Shown here piece by piece: positions 17,409 through 26,322 of a stretch of 64,000 bases of DNA (position 1 is the first letter of the stretch; the number at the start of each line of letters is the position of its first letter). The notes under the pieces are model-generated. The model had not been told where the DNA came from and did no database searches. It saw only the letters and a program-made list of their open reading frames with translations. A program made the position numbers and the translations under genes. The stretch covers positions 204,064-268,063 of the forward strand of contig JAFGBT010000015.1 of NCBI GenBank assembly GCA_016933025.1, in the 5' to 3' direction. Source of the DNA: Spirochaetota bacterium. GTDB lineage: Bacteria > Spirochaetota > UBA4802 > UBA5550.

Positions 17409-17432
17409 GCCGGTGCTGTAGCAGGCGGTTTC

Positions 17433-18086
17433 ATGGCGAAGAAAAAAGTATTTATTGTCGACGATCACCCCGTGGTAAGGCAGGGACTCGCTGCATTTAT
17501 CAACGGCGAGGATGATTTTGCCGTGTGCGGCGACGCCGAGGACGCTGATGGCGCCATACGCCTGATCAACAATCTGAGGCCCGACATCATCATCGCAGAC
17601 CTGTCCCTCAGGGGTACCGGAGGAATCGAGCTTGCCGCGGCAGTGAAGGCCCGCTTCAATATCCCGGTCCTAATCCTCTCCATGCACGATGAGAATTTTT
17701 ATGCCGAGCGCGCGATCAGGGCGGGAGCGCGGGGCTATATCATGAAAAAGGAATCGATGGAAACCGTCGTCGCGGCTCTTAGGGACATCCTTGCGGGCAA
17801 AATATACGTCAGCCCTGATTTAAAAGAGAGGCTCCTGGGGAGGCTCCTTACCGCCCACGATGCAACAAGTTCTCCGCTGGACAGCCTCACCAACCGGGAG
17901 ATGGACGTATTCAGGCTTGTTGGCCGCGGCCTGTCGAACCGCCACATCGCCAGGGAGCTCTCCCTGAGCGTAAAGACCGTGGAGACATACCGTTCGCGCA
18001 TGATTGACAAGCTTAAGCTGAAGGATTCAAGCGAACTTATTCAGTACGCGGTGCGGTGGAACCAGAGCCTCGATTCCGATCGTTAG
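17433..18086 (+). CDS. NarL/FixJ-family response regulator
   Basis: A 217-residue regulator with an N-terminal receiver (D10, D11, phosphoacceptor D56 in DIIIADLSLRG, and IMKKES) and a C-terminal LuxR-type helix-turn-helix (about 148-210: LTNREMDVFRLVGRGLSNRHIARELSLSVKTVETYRSRM). It follows its cognate kinase by 48 bases and has its own promoter candidate. Target genes are unknown. Confidence 0.95.
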   Translation: MAKKKVFIVDDHPVVRQGLAAFINGEDDFAVCGDAEDADGAIRLINNLRPDIIIADLSLRGTGGIELAAAVKARFNIPVLILSMHDENFYAERAIRAGARGYIMKKESMETVVAALRDILAGKIYVSPDLKERLLGRLLTAHDATSSPLDSLTNREMDVFRLVGRGLSNRHIARELSLSVKTVETYRSRMIDKLKLKDSSELIQYAVRWNQSLDSDR

Positions 18087-18184
18087 CGCGACGGTCATCG
18101 CGCGGACGGACGCTCTCCGTGTAGGCAAATTCCCCTACAGAAATAATCAAGCATTTCCCGACCATGCAATAACACTTTCAATGA

Positions 18185-18214
18185 TTGCGCAAATTTGCGG
18201 GCATGATATATATT
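18185..18214 (+). promoter_or_regulatory. Promoter candidate for the intergenic RNA
   Basis: TTGCGC (18185-18190) and TATATT (18209-18214), spacing 18. It would start a transcript at about 18221 that runs into the long inverted repeat. Confidence 0.4.
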
Positions 18215-18220
18215 AAATAT

Positions 18221-18418
18221 TGTTAACACACATAGTGTAATGGAGGTTATCTTTCATTTACGCTTGAGAGACAGTGCTAACACTCTGCTCTCGACAGCCT
18301 GCGGCATAAAAAACTTCACCTTGAAACAGAAGTGGATGAATGTGTTACCCATACAACAATGTTTCATATCCCCCCCATTCTTCTCCATGCCGCAGGTTGT
18401 CGATGAGCAGTTTTTATT
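18221..18418 (+). ncRNA. Candidate structured small RNA with long terminal stem
   Basis: The 356-base gap between the regulator gene and panB contains near-perfect inverted arms at 18285-18307 and 18387-18410 (left CTGCTCTCGACAGCCTGCGG..., right arm its complement with one mismatch and one bulge). They enclose a 79-base loop that has an internal GAAACA/TGTTTC pair and an exposed run of seven C residues at 18370-18376. The right arm is followed at once by TTTTTATT, as in an intrinsic terminator. A C-rich single-stranded loop is typical of regulatory RNAs that pair with Shine-Dalgarno sites, but that is inference. The overlapping 113-codon frame has no support as a gene. Confidence 0.45.
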
Positions 18419-18442
18419 AAACAATCCTTGGCCGCGCATCAT

Positions 18443-19279
18443 TCAGAGAGACTCGCGTAATTTCTTGAACTCTTCATCTTTCATTGAGAAGCATTCCTTT
18501 TCCGACGGGAAGGAGCCCGAACGGACATCGGCGACGTATTTTTCCACCCCGGCAAGGGCGTCGGCATACAGGTCCCGATAGATCCGCACAAATTTCGGGG
18601 TGAACCTCTTGAACAGGCCCAGCATGTCGTTGAGCACCAGCACCTGGCCGTCACAGAAAGATCCGGCGCCGATGCCTATGGTGGGGATGGTCAGGTTTTC
18701 GGATATGATTTTCGCTATCTGCCAGGGGACGCATTCCAGCACGATGCTGAAACAGCCCGCGGCCTGGAGGGATCTTGCCTGCTCGATCAGGCGTTTTGCA
18801 GTCTCAAAGTCCCTTCCCTGCACGATCGAGCTCCCGAGCTTGTCCGCAGTCTGGGGCGTAAACCCGATGTGTCCCATCACCGGGATAGTATCATGTATTA
18901 TTTTCTCCGTTACCTCAAGCGCCAGGTCGAACCATTCGAGCTTGACGGCCTGGCAGCCGGCCTCGTCGATAAAGCGGCGGGCGGTGGAGACGGCCTCTTC
19001 CGGATTGACCTGGTACGAGCAGTATGGCATGTCGCCGATCACGAGAGCGTGTTCCGAGCCCTTAACGACCGCCCCGCTGTGAAGGATCATCTCTTCGAGG
19101 CTGATCTCCTTGGTCGAATCCATCCCGAGAATGACGTTAGCCATTGAATCGCCCACCAGTATTATGTCTATCCCGGCCGCGTCCAGAATCGGCGCAAACG
19201 AGAAGTCATACGCTGTTAGCACGGTGATCTTTTCCCGCTTTTTTTTCTTATCCAGTATATCCTGTACTGTCAGTCTCAT
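18443..19279 (-). CDS. panB: 3-methyl-2-oxobutanoate hydroxymethyltransferase PanB
   Basis: This 278-residue enzyme makes ketopantoate, the first committed step toward pantothenate and coenzyme A. Family sequences LTAYDFSFAPILDAAGIDIILVGDS, GDMPYCSYQ, VMGHIGFTPQ and IPTIGIGAGSFCDGQVLVLNDMLG are intact. The start chosen is the ATG at 19279 (MRLTVQDIL), which has GAGG 8 bases upstream; an in-frame upstream ATG at 19318 adds 13 residues that do not fit the family. Single gene; panC is not in the window. Confidence 0.95.
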   Translation of the reverse strand: MRLTVQDILDKKKKREKITVLTAYDFSFAPILDAAGIDIILVGDSMANVILGMDSTKEISLEEMILHSGAVVKGSEHALVIGDMPYCSYQVNPEEAVSTARRFIDEAGCQAVKLEWFDLALEVTEKIIHDTIPVMGHIGFTPQTADKLGSSIVQGRDFETAKRLIEQARSLQAAGCFSIVLECVPWQIAKIISENLTIPTIGIGAGSFCDGQVLVLNDMLGLFKRFTPKFVRIYRDLYADALAGVEKYVADVRSGSFPSEKECFSMKDEEFKKLRESL

Positions 19280-19529
19280 GGCCGCCTCAATTATAGTTGA
19301 ATGTTCGGGTTTATACATGAATTGTAGCTCATTTACAAAGCCGAGTCAATGATTTTTCACGGTGAAGGCGGGGTCTCGCGCTCCCTCCTTCAATAACAGG
19401 CAAGCCCGGCCGCCATGGCGGGATATTTCCGCCTTGCATGAACATAATAATCCTGATAAATAAATAATTGACTTCTGGGTGTTGTTCGCATATCGTTTAA
19501 TATCCCGGCGGTCCGCCGGAGGAGAAGCC

Positions 19530-20711
19530 ATGGACCAGAAAATTTTAACAGCCCTCATCGCGGATACGAAGCGTTTTTTCGGCTTCTCTCAGGAATTGAA
19601 AAGTGCCCTGTCCCGACGCATTAACCAGTCGGGAAAATTGAAGGAGTTCATCGATCTATCCCTGCAGCTCTGCGATAAGATCATGCAGAAGAACGATCTG
19701 GCCCTGGAGGCCACCAATACACTTCGCGATCAGTTCAACACGATAAGCCATGTCTGCTCCCTGCTCAACATCAATATCAACAAGCAGAAGGAGTTGATCG
19801 GCAGCCTGTCGGCCCTTGACGCGATCGACCAAAAATTGGAAAAGAGGCTGATGTACAAGGTGCTCATGCTATCCGAGTCGATACAGAAGGGTCTCTCGTT
19901 TGTCCAAAGTATCATCGAGCGCAATAATGAGATCATACTTCTCGATTACCGCATCGGCAGGCATATAACCATGGTGACCGACCAGATGAAAAGATTCATT
20001 GACATGGGCAATCGGCTGCAAAAGTCGATCGCGGTCGACTGGAAGAATTACGGCGCCCGTGCCGTGAAAACAGGGGCGGCGGACGACCTGGCGGATCGCG
20101 TGGCCTCGTTTGCCGAATCTGAGAATGCGACCGGTTTCCGCAAGCTGGCCGCACAAATAAACGAGGAACTGGGGGCCGAGGAGGCCCTGTCGGGAAGCAT
20201 TGTCCCGCAGCTCCCTTTAATGGACGAGATAAGCCGGGCGGCTATCAATCTCTATTATGACGCCAACGCCGTCAGAAACCAGATTGACACAAAGAACGCC
20301 TATAACCGGGAAAGCCTTGAGGACATGGCCCAGCTTTCCGTCATTCTTTCCCTTGAAATCGGCGATTACGTCAGGGTGAACGATTTCATGGATCCGGTTA
20401 AATTCATGGAAAGCTCGCCAAACGAAATCAGCCTCATTTTCAAGGAACTTATCGTACTGTTTGATATCGCCGGAAATTCAATAGATAACCTGATAGAATT
20501 AAACCAGTATACGGTCGAGATTTTTGACAACAACGCCAAACGCGAGGACCAGGCAGTAGAGCTTTCCAACATGTTTCTCCGGTGCTATGATAATATCAGA
20601 AGGGAAGCCGAGGATGCGGCACAGTCGGCGAGCTTAATTTCAGAGGGAGCACAAAAAAATATTATAATCGGGCAAGTTTTAGAGAAGAACCTGAAAAAAC
20701 TCATGGATTGA
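19530..20711 (+). CDS. All-helical protein of unknown function upstream of flaB
   Basis: I do not recognise this 393-residue protein. The start is the ATG at 19530 with a strong GGAGGAGAA site; an in-frame TTG at 19479 is less likely. It has no signal sequence or clear transmembrane segment and is predicted by eye to be almost entirely amphipathic helix with heptad-like stretches (KLKEFIDLSLQLCDKIMQK, NRESLEDMAQLSVILSLEIG, DNIRREAEDAAQSASLISEG). It carries no catalytic motif. It lies directly before the flagellin locus on the same strand, separated by a 478-base promoter and leader region. A helical adaptor or chemoreceptor-like soluble protein is possible, but only by position. Confidence 0.75.
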   Translation: MDQKILTALIADTKRFFGFSQELKSALSRRINQSGKLKEFIDLSLQLCDKIMQKNDLALEATNTLRDQFNTISHVCSLLNININKQKELIGSLSALDAIDQKLEKRLMYKVLMLSESIQKGLSFVQSIIERNNEIILLDYRIGRHITMVTDQMKRFIDMGNRLQKSIAVDWKNYGARAVKTGAADDLADRVASFAESENATGFRKLAAQINEELGAEEALSGSIVPQLPLMDEISRAAINLYYDANAVRNQIDTKNAYNRESLEDMAQLSVILSLEIGDYVRVNDFMDPVKFMESSPNEISLIFKELIVLFDIAGNSIDNLIELNQYTVEIFDNNAKREDQAVELSNMFLRCYDNIRREAEDAAQSASLISEGAQKNIIIGQVLEKNLKKLMD

Positions 20712-21189
20712 CCCTCTCCAGGCCTGTTCACCATTAAACCATCCGAAAAAAAGCAGTACAAAAATATTCATTGTATATTTTTATCATGTATTATCAAAAA
20801 AATTAAAAAAAACACTCAATTTATTAAAAAAAACGGTATAGAGATATTATTTGCCATAAAATCATCATAATTTGATATAATCACTCCTGAATAGCTCTAG
20901 TAATCTTTAAAAGCCCTCAATCTCGTCACCAAAGGTGGCGAAAATTCGAATAAGGATAAATGTGTCCTATCTTTACTCTCGGGTCTTTGAAAACTTTTTT
21001 TGTTGTGTGGCTATTCAGGAAACAAGTGTTCCGGTCTTGTATGAGCCCAGATACAAGCCTGGAACTTCTTGTATCCCGGCTGTTGCTTAAGGCACCAGCC
21101 CTTTTACTGGTGGTATTCATCCTGTTCCGTCTGCCCTCGGGACAAGGATGGCATGGAAGCCAGAATACTTTTTTGCAAAGGAGTGTAAA
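20712..21189 (+). promoter_or_regulatory. flaB1 promoter and roughly 300-base structured leader
   Basis: This 478-base gap is AT-rich in its first half. TTGCCA (20851-20856) precedes an extended -10, TGATATAAT (20873-20881), at a long 19-base spacing. The implied leader is about 300 bases. It contains a boxA-like sequence GGGTCTTTGAAAACT (20981-20995), a 15-bp imperfect hairpin (21028-21042 with 21051-21065) and a smaller hairpin near 21093-21113 (CACCAG/CTGGTG). No open reading frame or known riboswitch was recognised. Confidence 0.5.
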
Positions 21190-22041
21190 ATGATTATCAA
21201 TCACAACATGAGTGCGATCAACGCCAACCGAACACTCAAATTCCGGGATTGGGACATCCGCGCAAACATGGAGAAGCTCTCTTCCGGAATGAGGATCAAC
21301 AGGGCGGGCGACGATGCGTCCGGTCTGGCGGTGTCCGAAAAAATGCGGACCCAGATCCAGGGCCTGCGGCAGGCTGAAAGGAACGCCGAAGACGGCATGT
21401 CTTTCATCCAGACCGCGGAAGGCTATCTCGACCAGACATCCGCGTTAATCCAGCGCATCAGGGTTCTCGGGATTCAGGCCGCTAACGGTATCTATTCTAA
21501 TGAGGACCGTCAGCTGATCCAGGTCGAGGTATCCGCCCTCGTGGACGAGGTTGACAGGCTCGCATCTCAGGCAGAGTTCAACAAGTTTAAGATACTGACT
21601 GGCGAATTCGCCAGGAACAATCCCAAAGCAAGCATGTGGTTCCACCTCGGTGCGAACATGCACCAGCGCGAGCGGGTCTTCGTGGGAACAATGACGGCTC
21701 AGGCCTTCAGGTTCCGCGACGGCTCCGGCAAGGTCGCCGTTTCCATTTCGTCACCGGGCGGCGCCAACAATGCTATTGGGATCATGGATGCGGCACTGCA
21801 GAAGCTCGGCAAGCAGCGTGCGGACCTGGGCGCCTATTACAACAGGCTCGAAATGACCGCGAGAGGTCTTATGAACGCCTACGAGAACACGCAGGCTTCG
21901 GAATCGCGGATTCGGGACGTTGACATGGCGGAAGAGATGGTCGGTTTTGCGAAAAACCAGATCCTCATCAGGACCGGCGCGGCCATGCTCGCGCAGGCTA
22001 ACATCCAGGGTCAATCAGTATTAAGATTACTCGGTGAATAA
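21190..22041 (+). CDS. flaB: Periplasmic flagellar filament core protein FlaB (copy 1)
   Basis: A 283-residue flagellin with the conserved N-terminal D0/D1 helices ([58 protein letters not shown]). The C-terminal helices are [20 protein letters not shown] and [19 protein letters not shown]. The central variable domain is almost absent, as in spirochaetal FlaB proteins, and [16 protein letters not shown] resembles Leptospira FlaB. There is no signal peptide; export is through the flagellar type III path. The ATG at 21190 has AAAGGAG upstream; an earlier in-frame ATG at 21148 is rejected. First gene of the flaB-flaB-flaG locus. Confidence 0.97.
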   Translation: MIINHNMSAINANRTLKFRDWDIRANMEKLSSGMRINRAGDDASGLAVSEKMRTQIQGLRQAERNAEDGMSFIQTAEGYLDQTSALIQRIRVLGIQAANGIYSNEDRQLIQVEVSALVDEVDRLASQAEFNKFKILTGEFARNNPKASMWFHLGANMHQRERVFVGTMTAQAFRFRDGSGKVAVSISSPGGANNAIGIMDAALQKLGKQRADLGAYYNRLEMTARGLMNAYENTQASESRIRDVDMAEEMVGFAKNQILIRTGAAMLAQANIQGQSVLRLLGE

Positions 22042-22354
22042 CAGCACCGATGCGTATCTCGGGAGTAAAGAAAAACAGGTTCTTTGAAAATTCATTACGG
22101 TTCTCATCCCTCCGTGTGCCCAGACTGTCCTGCGCCCGGCTGCTCCGGCAGCCCGTGATGCGGGGAGGGCATCACCGGCTGCCGGAAATTCCGGAGCCGG
22201 TGTTGCCGTGATTATGGGCAGTCATGGCGGCACAGCAAGGAGAAAACCTTCGGGCCGCGGGGCGGCCCCGGCCGCGCCATGATGGAGCGGTTGAAAAACC
22301 CTGACTGCAAAGAGAAATGTAAGGCGGTCAGGAAAACAACAAGGGAGGGAGCAC
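22042..22354 (+). promoter_or_regulatory. flaB1-flaB2 intergenic leader with a boxA-like motif
   Basis: A 313-base gap, GC-rich and highly foldable. It opens with GGTTCTTTGAAAATT (22078-22092), a 13-of-15 match to the motif in the flaB1 leader. Hairpin-forming stretches follow, including CCGGCTGCCGG/CCGGAGCCGG (about 22171-22200) and CCTGAC/GTCAGG (about 22299-22334). No terminator with a U tract was seen after flaB1, so read-through into flaB2 is plausible. No open reading frame of note. Confidence 0.45.
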
Positions 22355-23200
22355 ATGAGAATCAATCACAACATGAGCGCCGTATTCGCGAGCAGGCAGC
22401 TCGGGGAGGTCACGAACCGGCTGGACAGGAGCATTGAGAGACTCTCGTCCGGCGAGCTGATCAATCGTGCCGGCGACGACGCCTCGGGTCTGGCCGTGTC
22501 TGAAAAGATGCGGACACAGATCAACGGCCTGGTCCAGGCTGAAAAGAACGCGCAGAACGGGCTTTCTTTTATCCAGGTCACCGAGGGGTCGTACCAGCAG
22601 CTGAATGAGATCATGCAGCGGATCAGGGTTCTCGCGGTCCAGTCGGCAAATGGAATTTATTCCAATGAAGACCGGCTTCAGACGCAGGTTGAGGTATCTC
22701 AGCTTATCGATGAAGTCGATCGGATCGCGTCTTCCGCGGAGTTCAACAGGATGAAAATGCTGAGAGGAGAATACGCCCGGAACAGCAGGGCGGGAAGCAT
22801 GTTCTTCCATGTTGGCGCCAACCAGAACCAGCGAATCAGGGTGTATATCGCAACAGTCAGCTCGAAGGCCTTCAACCTGGTAAATGAGGGGAACAAAAAG
22901 CAGACTATCTCCACCGTGGCCGGGGCAAACGCGATGATAGGGTATGTCGATTCGGCCCTTGACAGGCTGAACCGGCAGAGGGCAGACCTTGGAGCGTATT
23001 TTAACCGGCTGGAGAATACGATACACGCCCTCGGGACAATGTACGAGAACATGATGTCCGCTGATTCGCGGATCAGGGATGCGGATATGGCGACTGAGAT
23101 GGTTGAATTCACAAAGGACCAGATTCTCACTCAGACAAGCGCAGCGATGCTGGCGCAGGCTAACACCAAGCCGAAGCTCATCATGAAGCTGTTTGATTGA
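22355..23200 (+). CDS. flaB: Periplasmic flagellar filament core protein FlaB (copy 2)
   Basis: A 281-residue paralogue of the preceding flagellin, with the same D0/D1-only layout: [53 protein letters not shown] and the C-terminal RIRDADMATEMVEFTKDQIL and MLAQANTKPKLIMKLFD. The start is well fixed by AAGGGAGGGAGCAC. Many spirochaetes build the filament core from several FlaB isoforms, so the two proteins likely co-assemble. A terminator-like stem follows at 23246-23307. Confidence 0.96.
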   Translation: MRINHNMSAVFASRQLGEVTNRLDRSIERLSSGELINRAGDDASGLAVSEKMRTQINGLVQAEKNAQNGLSFIQVTEGSYQQLNEIMQRIRVLAVQSANGIYSNEDRLQTQVEVSQLIDEVDRIASSAEFNRMKMLRGEYARNSRAGSMFFHVGANQNQRIRVYIATVSSKAFNLVNEGNKKQTISTVAGANAMIGYVDSALDRLNRQRADLGAYFNRLENTIHALGTMYENMMSADSRIRDADMATEMVEFTKDQILTQTSAAMLAQANTKPKLIMKLFD

Positions 23201-23245
23201 GGATCGTCTTAAACAGGGGGCTCCAAGCAGTGCGGACGTCCCCAT

Positions 23246-23307
23246 CCCTCTCCGGCTCCGGCGGCGGGAGCGCTACCGTTTCCGGCGGCCGGAGAGGGAC
23301 AACTTTT
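23246..23307 (+). terminator. Terminator-like stem after flaB2
   Basis: CCCTCTCCGG (23246-23255) pairs perfectly with CCGGAGAGGG (23289-23298), followed by ACAACTTTTT. The loop is large (33 bases) and GC-rich with further pairing. Confidence 0.5.
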
Positions 23308-23354
23308 TAAAGGGAGGTCGGATAATTTTTCAGGGGTAAACATGGAGGTTTACA

Positions 23355-23702
23355 ATGAACATCAAGGGTGTAAACTTTGACCCTGTTGACAGCGTGAGTA
23401 CCGGCAGGTACGCGCGCCACCAGGAGGCGGCCGAGACGAGAAGCGCGGCACGGACGCAGGCGCGCGTCCGATCGCTGAGCAGAGAGGAAGTGGCCGAAGT
23501 CGTCAACAGGCTAAACGAGGGCGTGCGCGACCTGCATGAGCGCCTGTCGTTTTCTTTTCATGAGAAAACGGGAAGGGTGATTGTCAAGGTGGTGAATGGC
23601 AGCACTGATGAAGTGCTCCGTGAGATTCCTGAGAAGGAAGCGATAAAGCTTCTCGAACATATTCAGGATTTCCTCGGTATGCTCGTTGACGAGACGCGAT
23701 AA
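23355..23702 (+). CDS. flaG: FlaG family flagellar protein
   Basis: A 115-residue FlaG-type protein with the conserved C-terminal block LSFSFHEKTGRVIVKVVNGSTDEVLREIPEKEAIKLLEHIQDFLGMLVDE. The N-terminal half is charged and poorly conserved. FlaG is thought to influence filament length and is often encoded between flagellin and fliD, as here. The ATG has a GGAGG site 9 bases upstream (23344-23348). Confidence 0.92.
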   Translation: MNIKGVNFDPVDSVSTGRYARHQEAAETRSAARTQARVRSLSREEVAEVVNRLNEGVRDLHERLSFSFHEKTGRVIVKVVNGSTDEVLREIPEKEAIKLLEHIQDFLGMLVDETR

Positions 23703-24267
23703 CCGACTATCGCGGACAGTTTGGTAATTAATTGCCATAATTAATGGTAGGGACAGATATGTCCCCCTCTCGATCTATACCCATCGAAATTATTTTCCCC
23801 TATCTGATCAATATGCGGCTTGAGTATTACTCGATAGCATGCTGTCTTATTACTGTCATTGCGAGGGTTTCGCAGAAACCCGAAGCATGCCTTGACTGAG
23901 TTTATCCCGAGCGGTTCGACAGGCTTGTCCTGAGCTTGCCGAAGGGCTCACCACAGGCTTACCGAGGGACTCGGCATGACATAGGGTTGTCACCCCGAGC
24001 GGAGTCGAGGGGAGACAATATCATACTTTACTCATAAAGCAGCCATCGACCGGATCGTTCAGGCATCCCTATTACATCGGGGTGGGCAGGTTTTTATAAA
24101 TGTACAAAAAATAAATTTTGAACATTTAAAGCAGTCTGATATATTAATACTATAATTTTATTTATACCAAAAATATCATCTAATTAAATTTCAATATTAT
24201 GTCGATAATTATGATGCAGGAGTATTATGTCCAGACAGTGCCATATTAAGCAAGGGAGGGCTTGTAT
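23703..24267. repeat. 565-base gap with composite hairpin repeats, then fliD promoter region
   Basis: Bases 23855-24015 are built of short hairpins: GGTTTC-GCA-GAAACC (23866-23880), TTCGACAGGCT pairing imperfectly with AGCTTGCCGAA (23915-23943), CCGAG-GGA-CTCGG (23962-23974), and CACCCCGAGCGGAGTCGAGG near 23991-24010. Similar strings occur as intergenic repeats in many unrelated bacteria. The last 150 bases are AT-rich and hold the fliD promoter candidate. No gene was seen. Confidence 0.6.
24181..24208 (+). promoter_or_regulatory. Candidate sigma-28 (FliA) promoter of fliD
   Basis: TAAT (24181-24184), 16 bases, GTCGATAA (24201-24208), compared with the consensus TAAA-N15-GCCGATAA. It lies 60 bases upstream of the fliD start codon. 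Confidence 0.4.
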
Positions 24268-26304
24268 ATGCCGGTAACAATGAGCGGAATGGCGTCCGGT
24301 ATGGACACCGATTCCATAATAGACAAGCTGGTAGATGTAGAAGCTAGGCCGATAAAACAGCTTGAGATAAGGAAAAAAAGCCACAACTTAAAAAAAGACG
24401 GTCTCAAGGTCCTGGGCAGGTACCTTGGCGACATCAATAGCGCTGCAAAGGAGCTGTACGGTTTCAGGGCAAGCTTTAATGACAAGAGCGCTTCGTCCTC
24501 GGACAGTTCTGCGCTTGAGGCAAAGGCAACCAGCTTGGCGGACAAGGGCCTGAGAAGAATAAAAATCATACAGATCGCCACGCCGCACAAGGTGTCCACC
24601 GACCCGATACAGGAGGAGGAAATCATCCCCGCGGGGAAGTTCACCATTGAGGTTGACGGCGAGAAGGAGACGATCAATTTCAAGGGCGGCAAGCTGAAGA
24701 GACTGGCAGAGCAGATCCAGGACACGGCATCCGACCTGGTCGCCACGACATATATCAGGAAATCGGGCGACGAGTATCTCATGACCATCCAGTCCAACAA
24801 GACCGGGGAAAAGGGCGAGATAAAGCTCACGGGCGACAAGGGTCTTCTCGATAAAATCGGTCTCACCGGCGGCGTGCGCAAGGAGAGCGTCGATGAAGTC
24901 AAGGTCTCATTTGACTCGAGATATTTCACATCATATATGGGAGACAGGAGGGCGGAGGCCGAGAACGGGTCTGTTCGCGTCGGCGAAAACGGTGTTTCGG
25001 TGACCGTGAAAGGCCTGATCTGGCGGGAATACGCCCTGCCGATTGAAATGGCGATCAAGGAGGACTCACAGTTCGAGTTTGAGCTCTCGTATCGCGACAA
25101 AACGGATGGTGAGGACGAGGGTATACCGCGGCGCCTTCAGGTTGGGCCCGAGGAAAAAATCAACATAAAGGGAATAATTCTCGAGGGTTACAATGTCGAG
25201 AGGACACGAGAAGGCAAGAAGGATGCAAGGAAGGTTTATGACAGCCTGATGGGCGTTGGCCTGGTTTCCTCGGAGGAGGGCAGGCGCGTCGAGCGGCTCT
25301 ACCCAATCGGCGGGGACGCCGCGGGGCTCATGAAGATCCCGGTCGGCAAGGACTTCTCGGCCGGCACAATAAGCAAGATCATCATCTACTGCAACCGCGG
25401 CGCCATGGAGGTCTCCCGGTTCCGGATAACAACGCCGGCCGCCAAAAAGGACTGGCCGCCGCTCAAGAACGTGATTGCCCTTCCCCGGGACGCGAAGATA
25501 TCCGTCGACGGCATCGAGATCACGCGCGACCGCAACGATAATCTCAATGACATCATAAAGGGTGTGACCCTGAGCCTCAAGCGCCCCACGCAGGGGGAGA
25601 TCGACCTGAGCGTCGAGAATGACACGGAGGCGTCCATCGAGAAGATAAAGAAATTTGTCGACGCATACAACAAATACCTCGATTACCAGCGCGAAGCAAC
25701 CAAGGCGGCGATCGCCAAGAAGCCGGGCGAGTATAAGGACGGCCTCTCGGAAAAGGGCCTCTTCGTGGGAGACACGACCCTCATGAGGCTGGAGAGCGCA
25801 CTCAGGATGACCGTAACCGACGCGTATCCGGGCGGCGGCGAAAAACCGATAAAAATGCTCTCGCAGATCGGAGTCACGACCGGCGCCATCAATGCCGAGT
25901 GGGAATCGATCAAGGCCGGCAAGCTCGTCATAGACGAGGCCGAGCTCAAGAAGGCGATCATTGAGAACCCGGATGGCGTGTCATCCTTCTTCGGGACGGA
26001 TACCGACGGCGATAACAGAACCGATAACGGCATGGCCTTCAAGGTGATCTATGTCCTGAAGCCCTACGTCTCGCCGGGGAAGAACATCCTCTCCGCCAAG
26101 ATCGAGCTGGAGGACAACTCCATCAAGCTCGCTGATGAGAGTATCAGGCAGAAGGAAGATCATCTGAAAAAGTACGAGGATAAGCTGCGGCGGAAATTCA
26201 GCCAGATGGAGCAGGCGATTACCCAGACCAATTCCCAGCGTCAGTGGATGCGCCAGCAGTTCGAGGGGATATCGGGCCTCGAAAGAGACGGTAAAGACAA
26301 ATAA
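24268..26304 (+). CDS. fliD: Flagellar hook-associated protein 2 (filament cap) FliD
   Basis: A 678-residue capping protein. The N-terminal block MPVTMSGMASGMDTDSIIDKLVDVEARPIKQLEIRKKS is typical of FliD, and the C-terminal FliD domain (about 400-670) includes VDAYNKYLDYQREA, LFVGDTTLMRLESALRMTV and a terminal coiled coil ending QMEQAITQTNSQRQWMRQQ. The ATG at 24268 is 7 bases from GGGAGGG; the TTG two codons earlier is too close to that site. Two genes of unknown function follow on the same strand. Confidence 0.95.
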   Translation: MPVTMSGMASGMDTDSIIDKLVDVEARPIKQLEIRKKSHNLKKDGLKVLGRYLGDINSAAKELYGFRASFNDKSASSSDSSALEAKATSLADKGLRRIKIIQIATPHKVSTDPIQEEEIIPAGKFTIEVDGEKETINFKGGKLKRLAEQIQDTASDLVATTYIRKSGDEYLMTIQSNKTGEKGEIKLTGDKGLLDKIGLTGGVRKESVDEVKVSFDSRYFTSYMGDRRAEAENGSVRVGENGVSVTVKGLIWREYALPIEMAIKEDSQFEFELSYRDKTDGEDEGIPRRLQVGPEEKINIKGIILEGYNVERTREGKKDARKVYDSLMGVGLVSSEEGRRVERLYPIGGDAAGLMKIPVGKDFSAGTISKIIIYCNRGAMEVSRFRITTPAAKKDWPPLKNVIALPRDAKISVDGIEITRDRNDNLNDIIKGVTLSLKRPTQGEIDLSVENDTEASIEKIKKFVDAYNKYLDYQREATKAAIAKKPGEYKDGLSEKGLFVGDTTLMRLESALRMTVTDAYPGGGEKPIKMLSQIGVTTGAINAEWESIKAGKLVIDEAELKKAIIENPDGVSSFFGTDTDGDNRTDNGMAFKVIYVLKPYVSPGKNILSAKIELEDNSIKLADESIRQKEDHLKKYEDKLRRKFSQMEQAITQTNSQRQWMRQQFEGISGLERDGKDK

Positions 26305-26322
26305 CATCGGCAGAGGTGAGAT

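Noticed and set aside
18240-18581. A 113-codon plus-strand frame starting within the intergenic inverted repeat
   Set aside because: It runs into panB antisense, crosses the long stem and has no family-like sequence. The GGAGG near its start is inside the frame, not before it.
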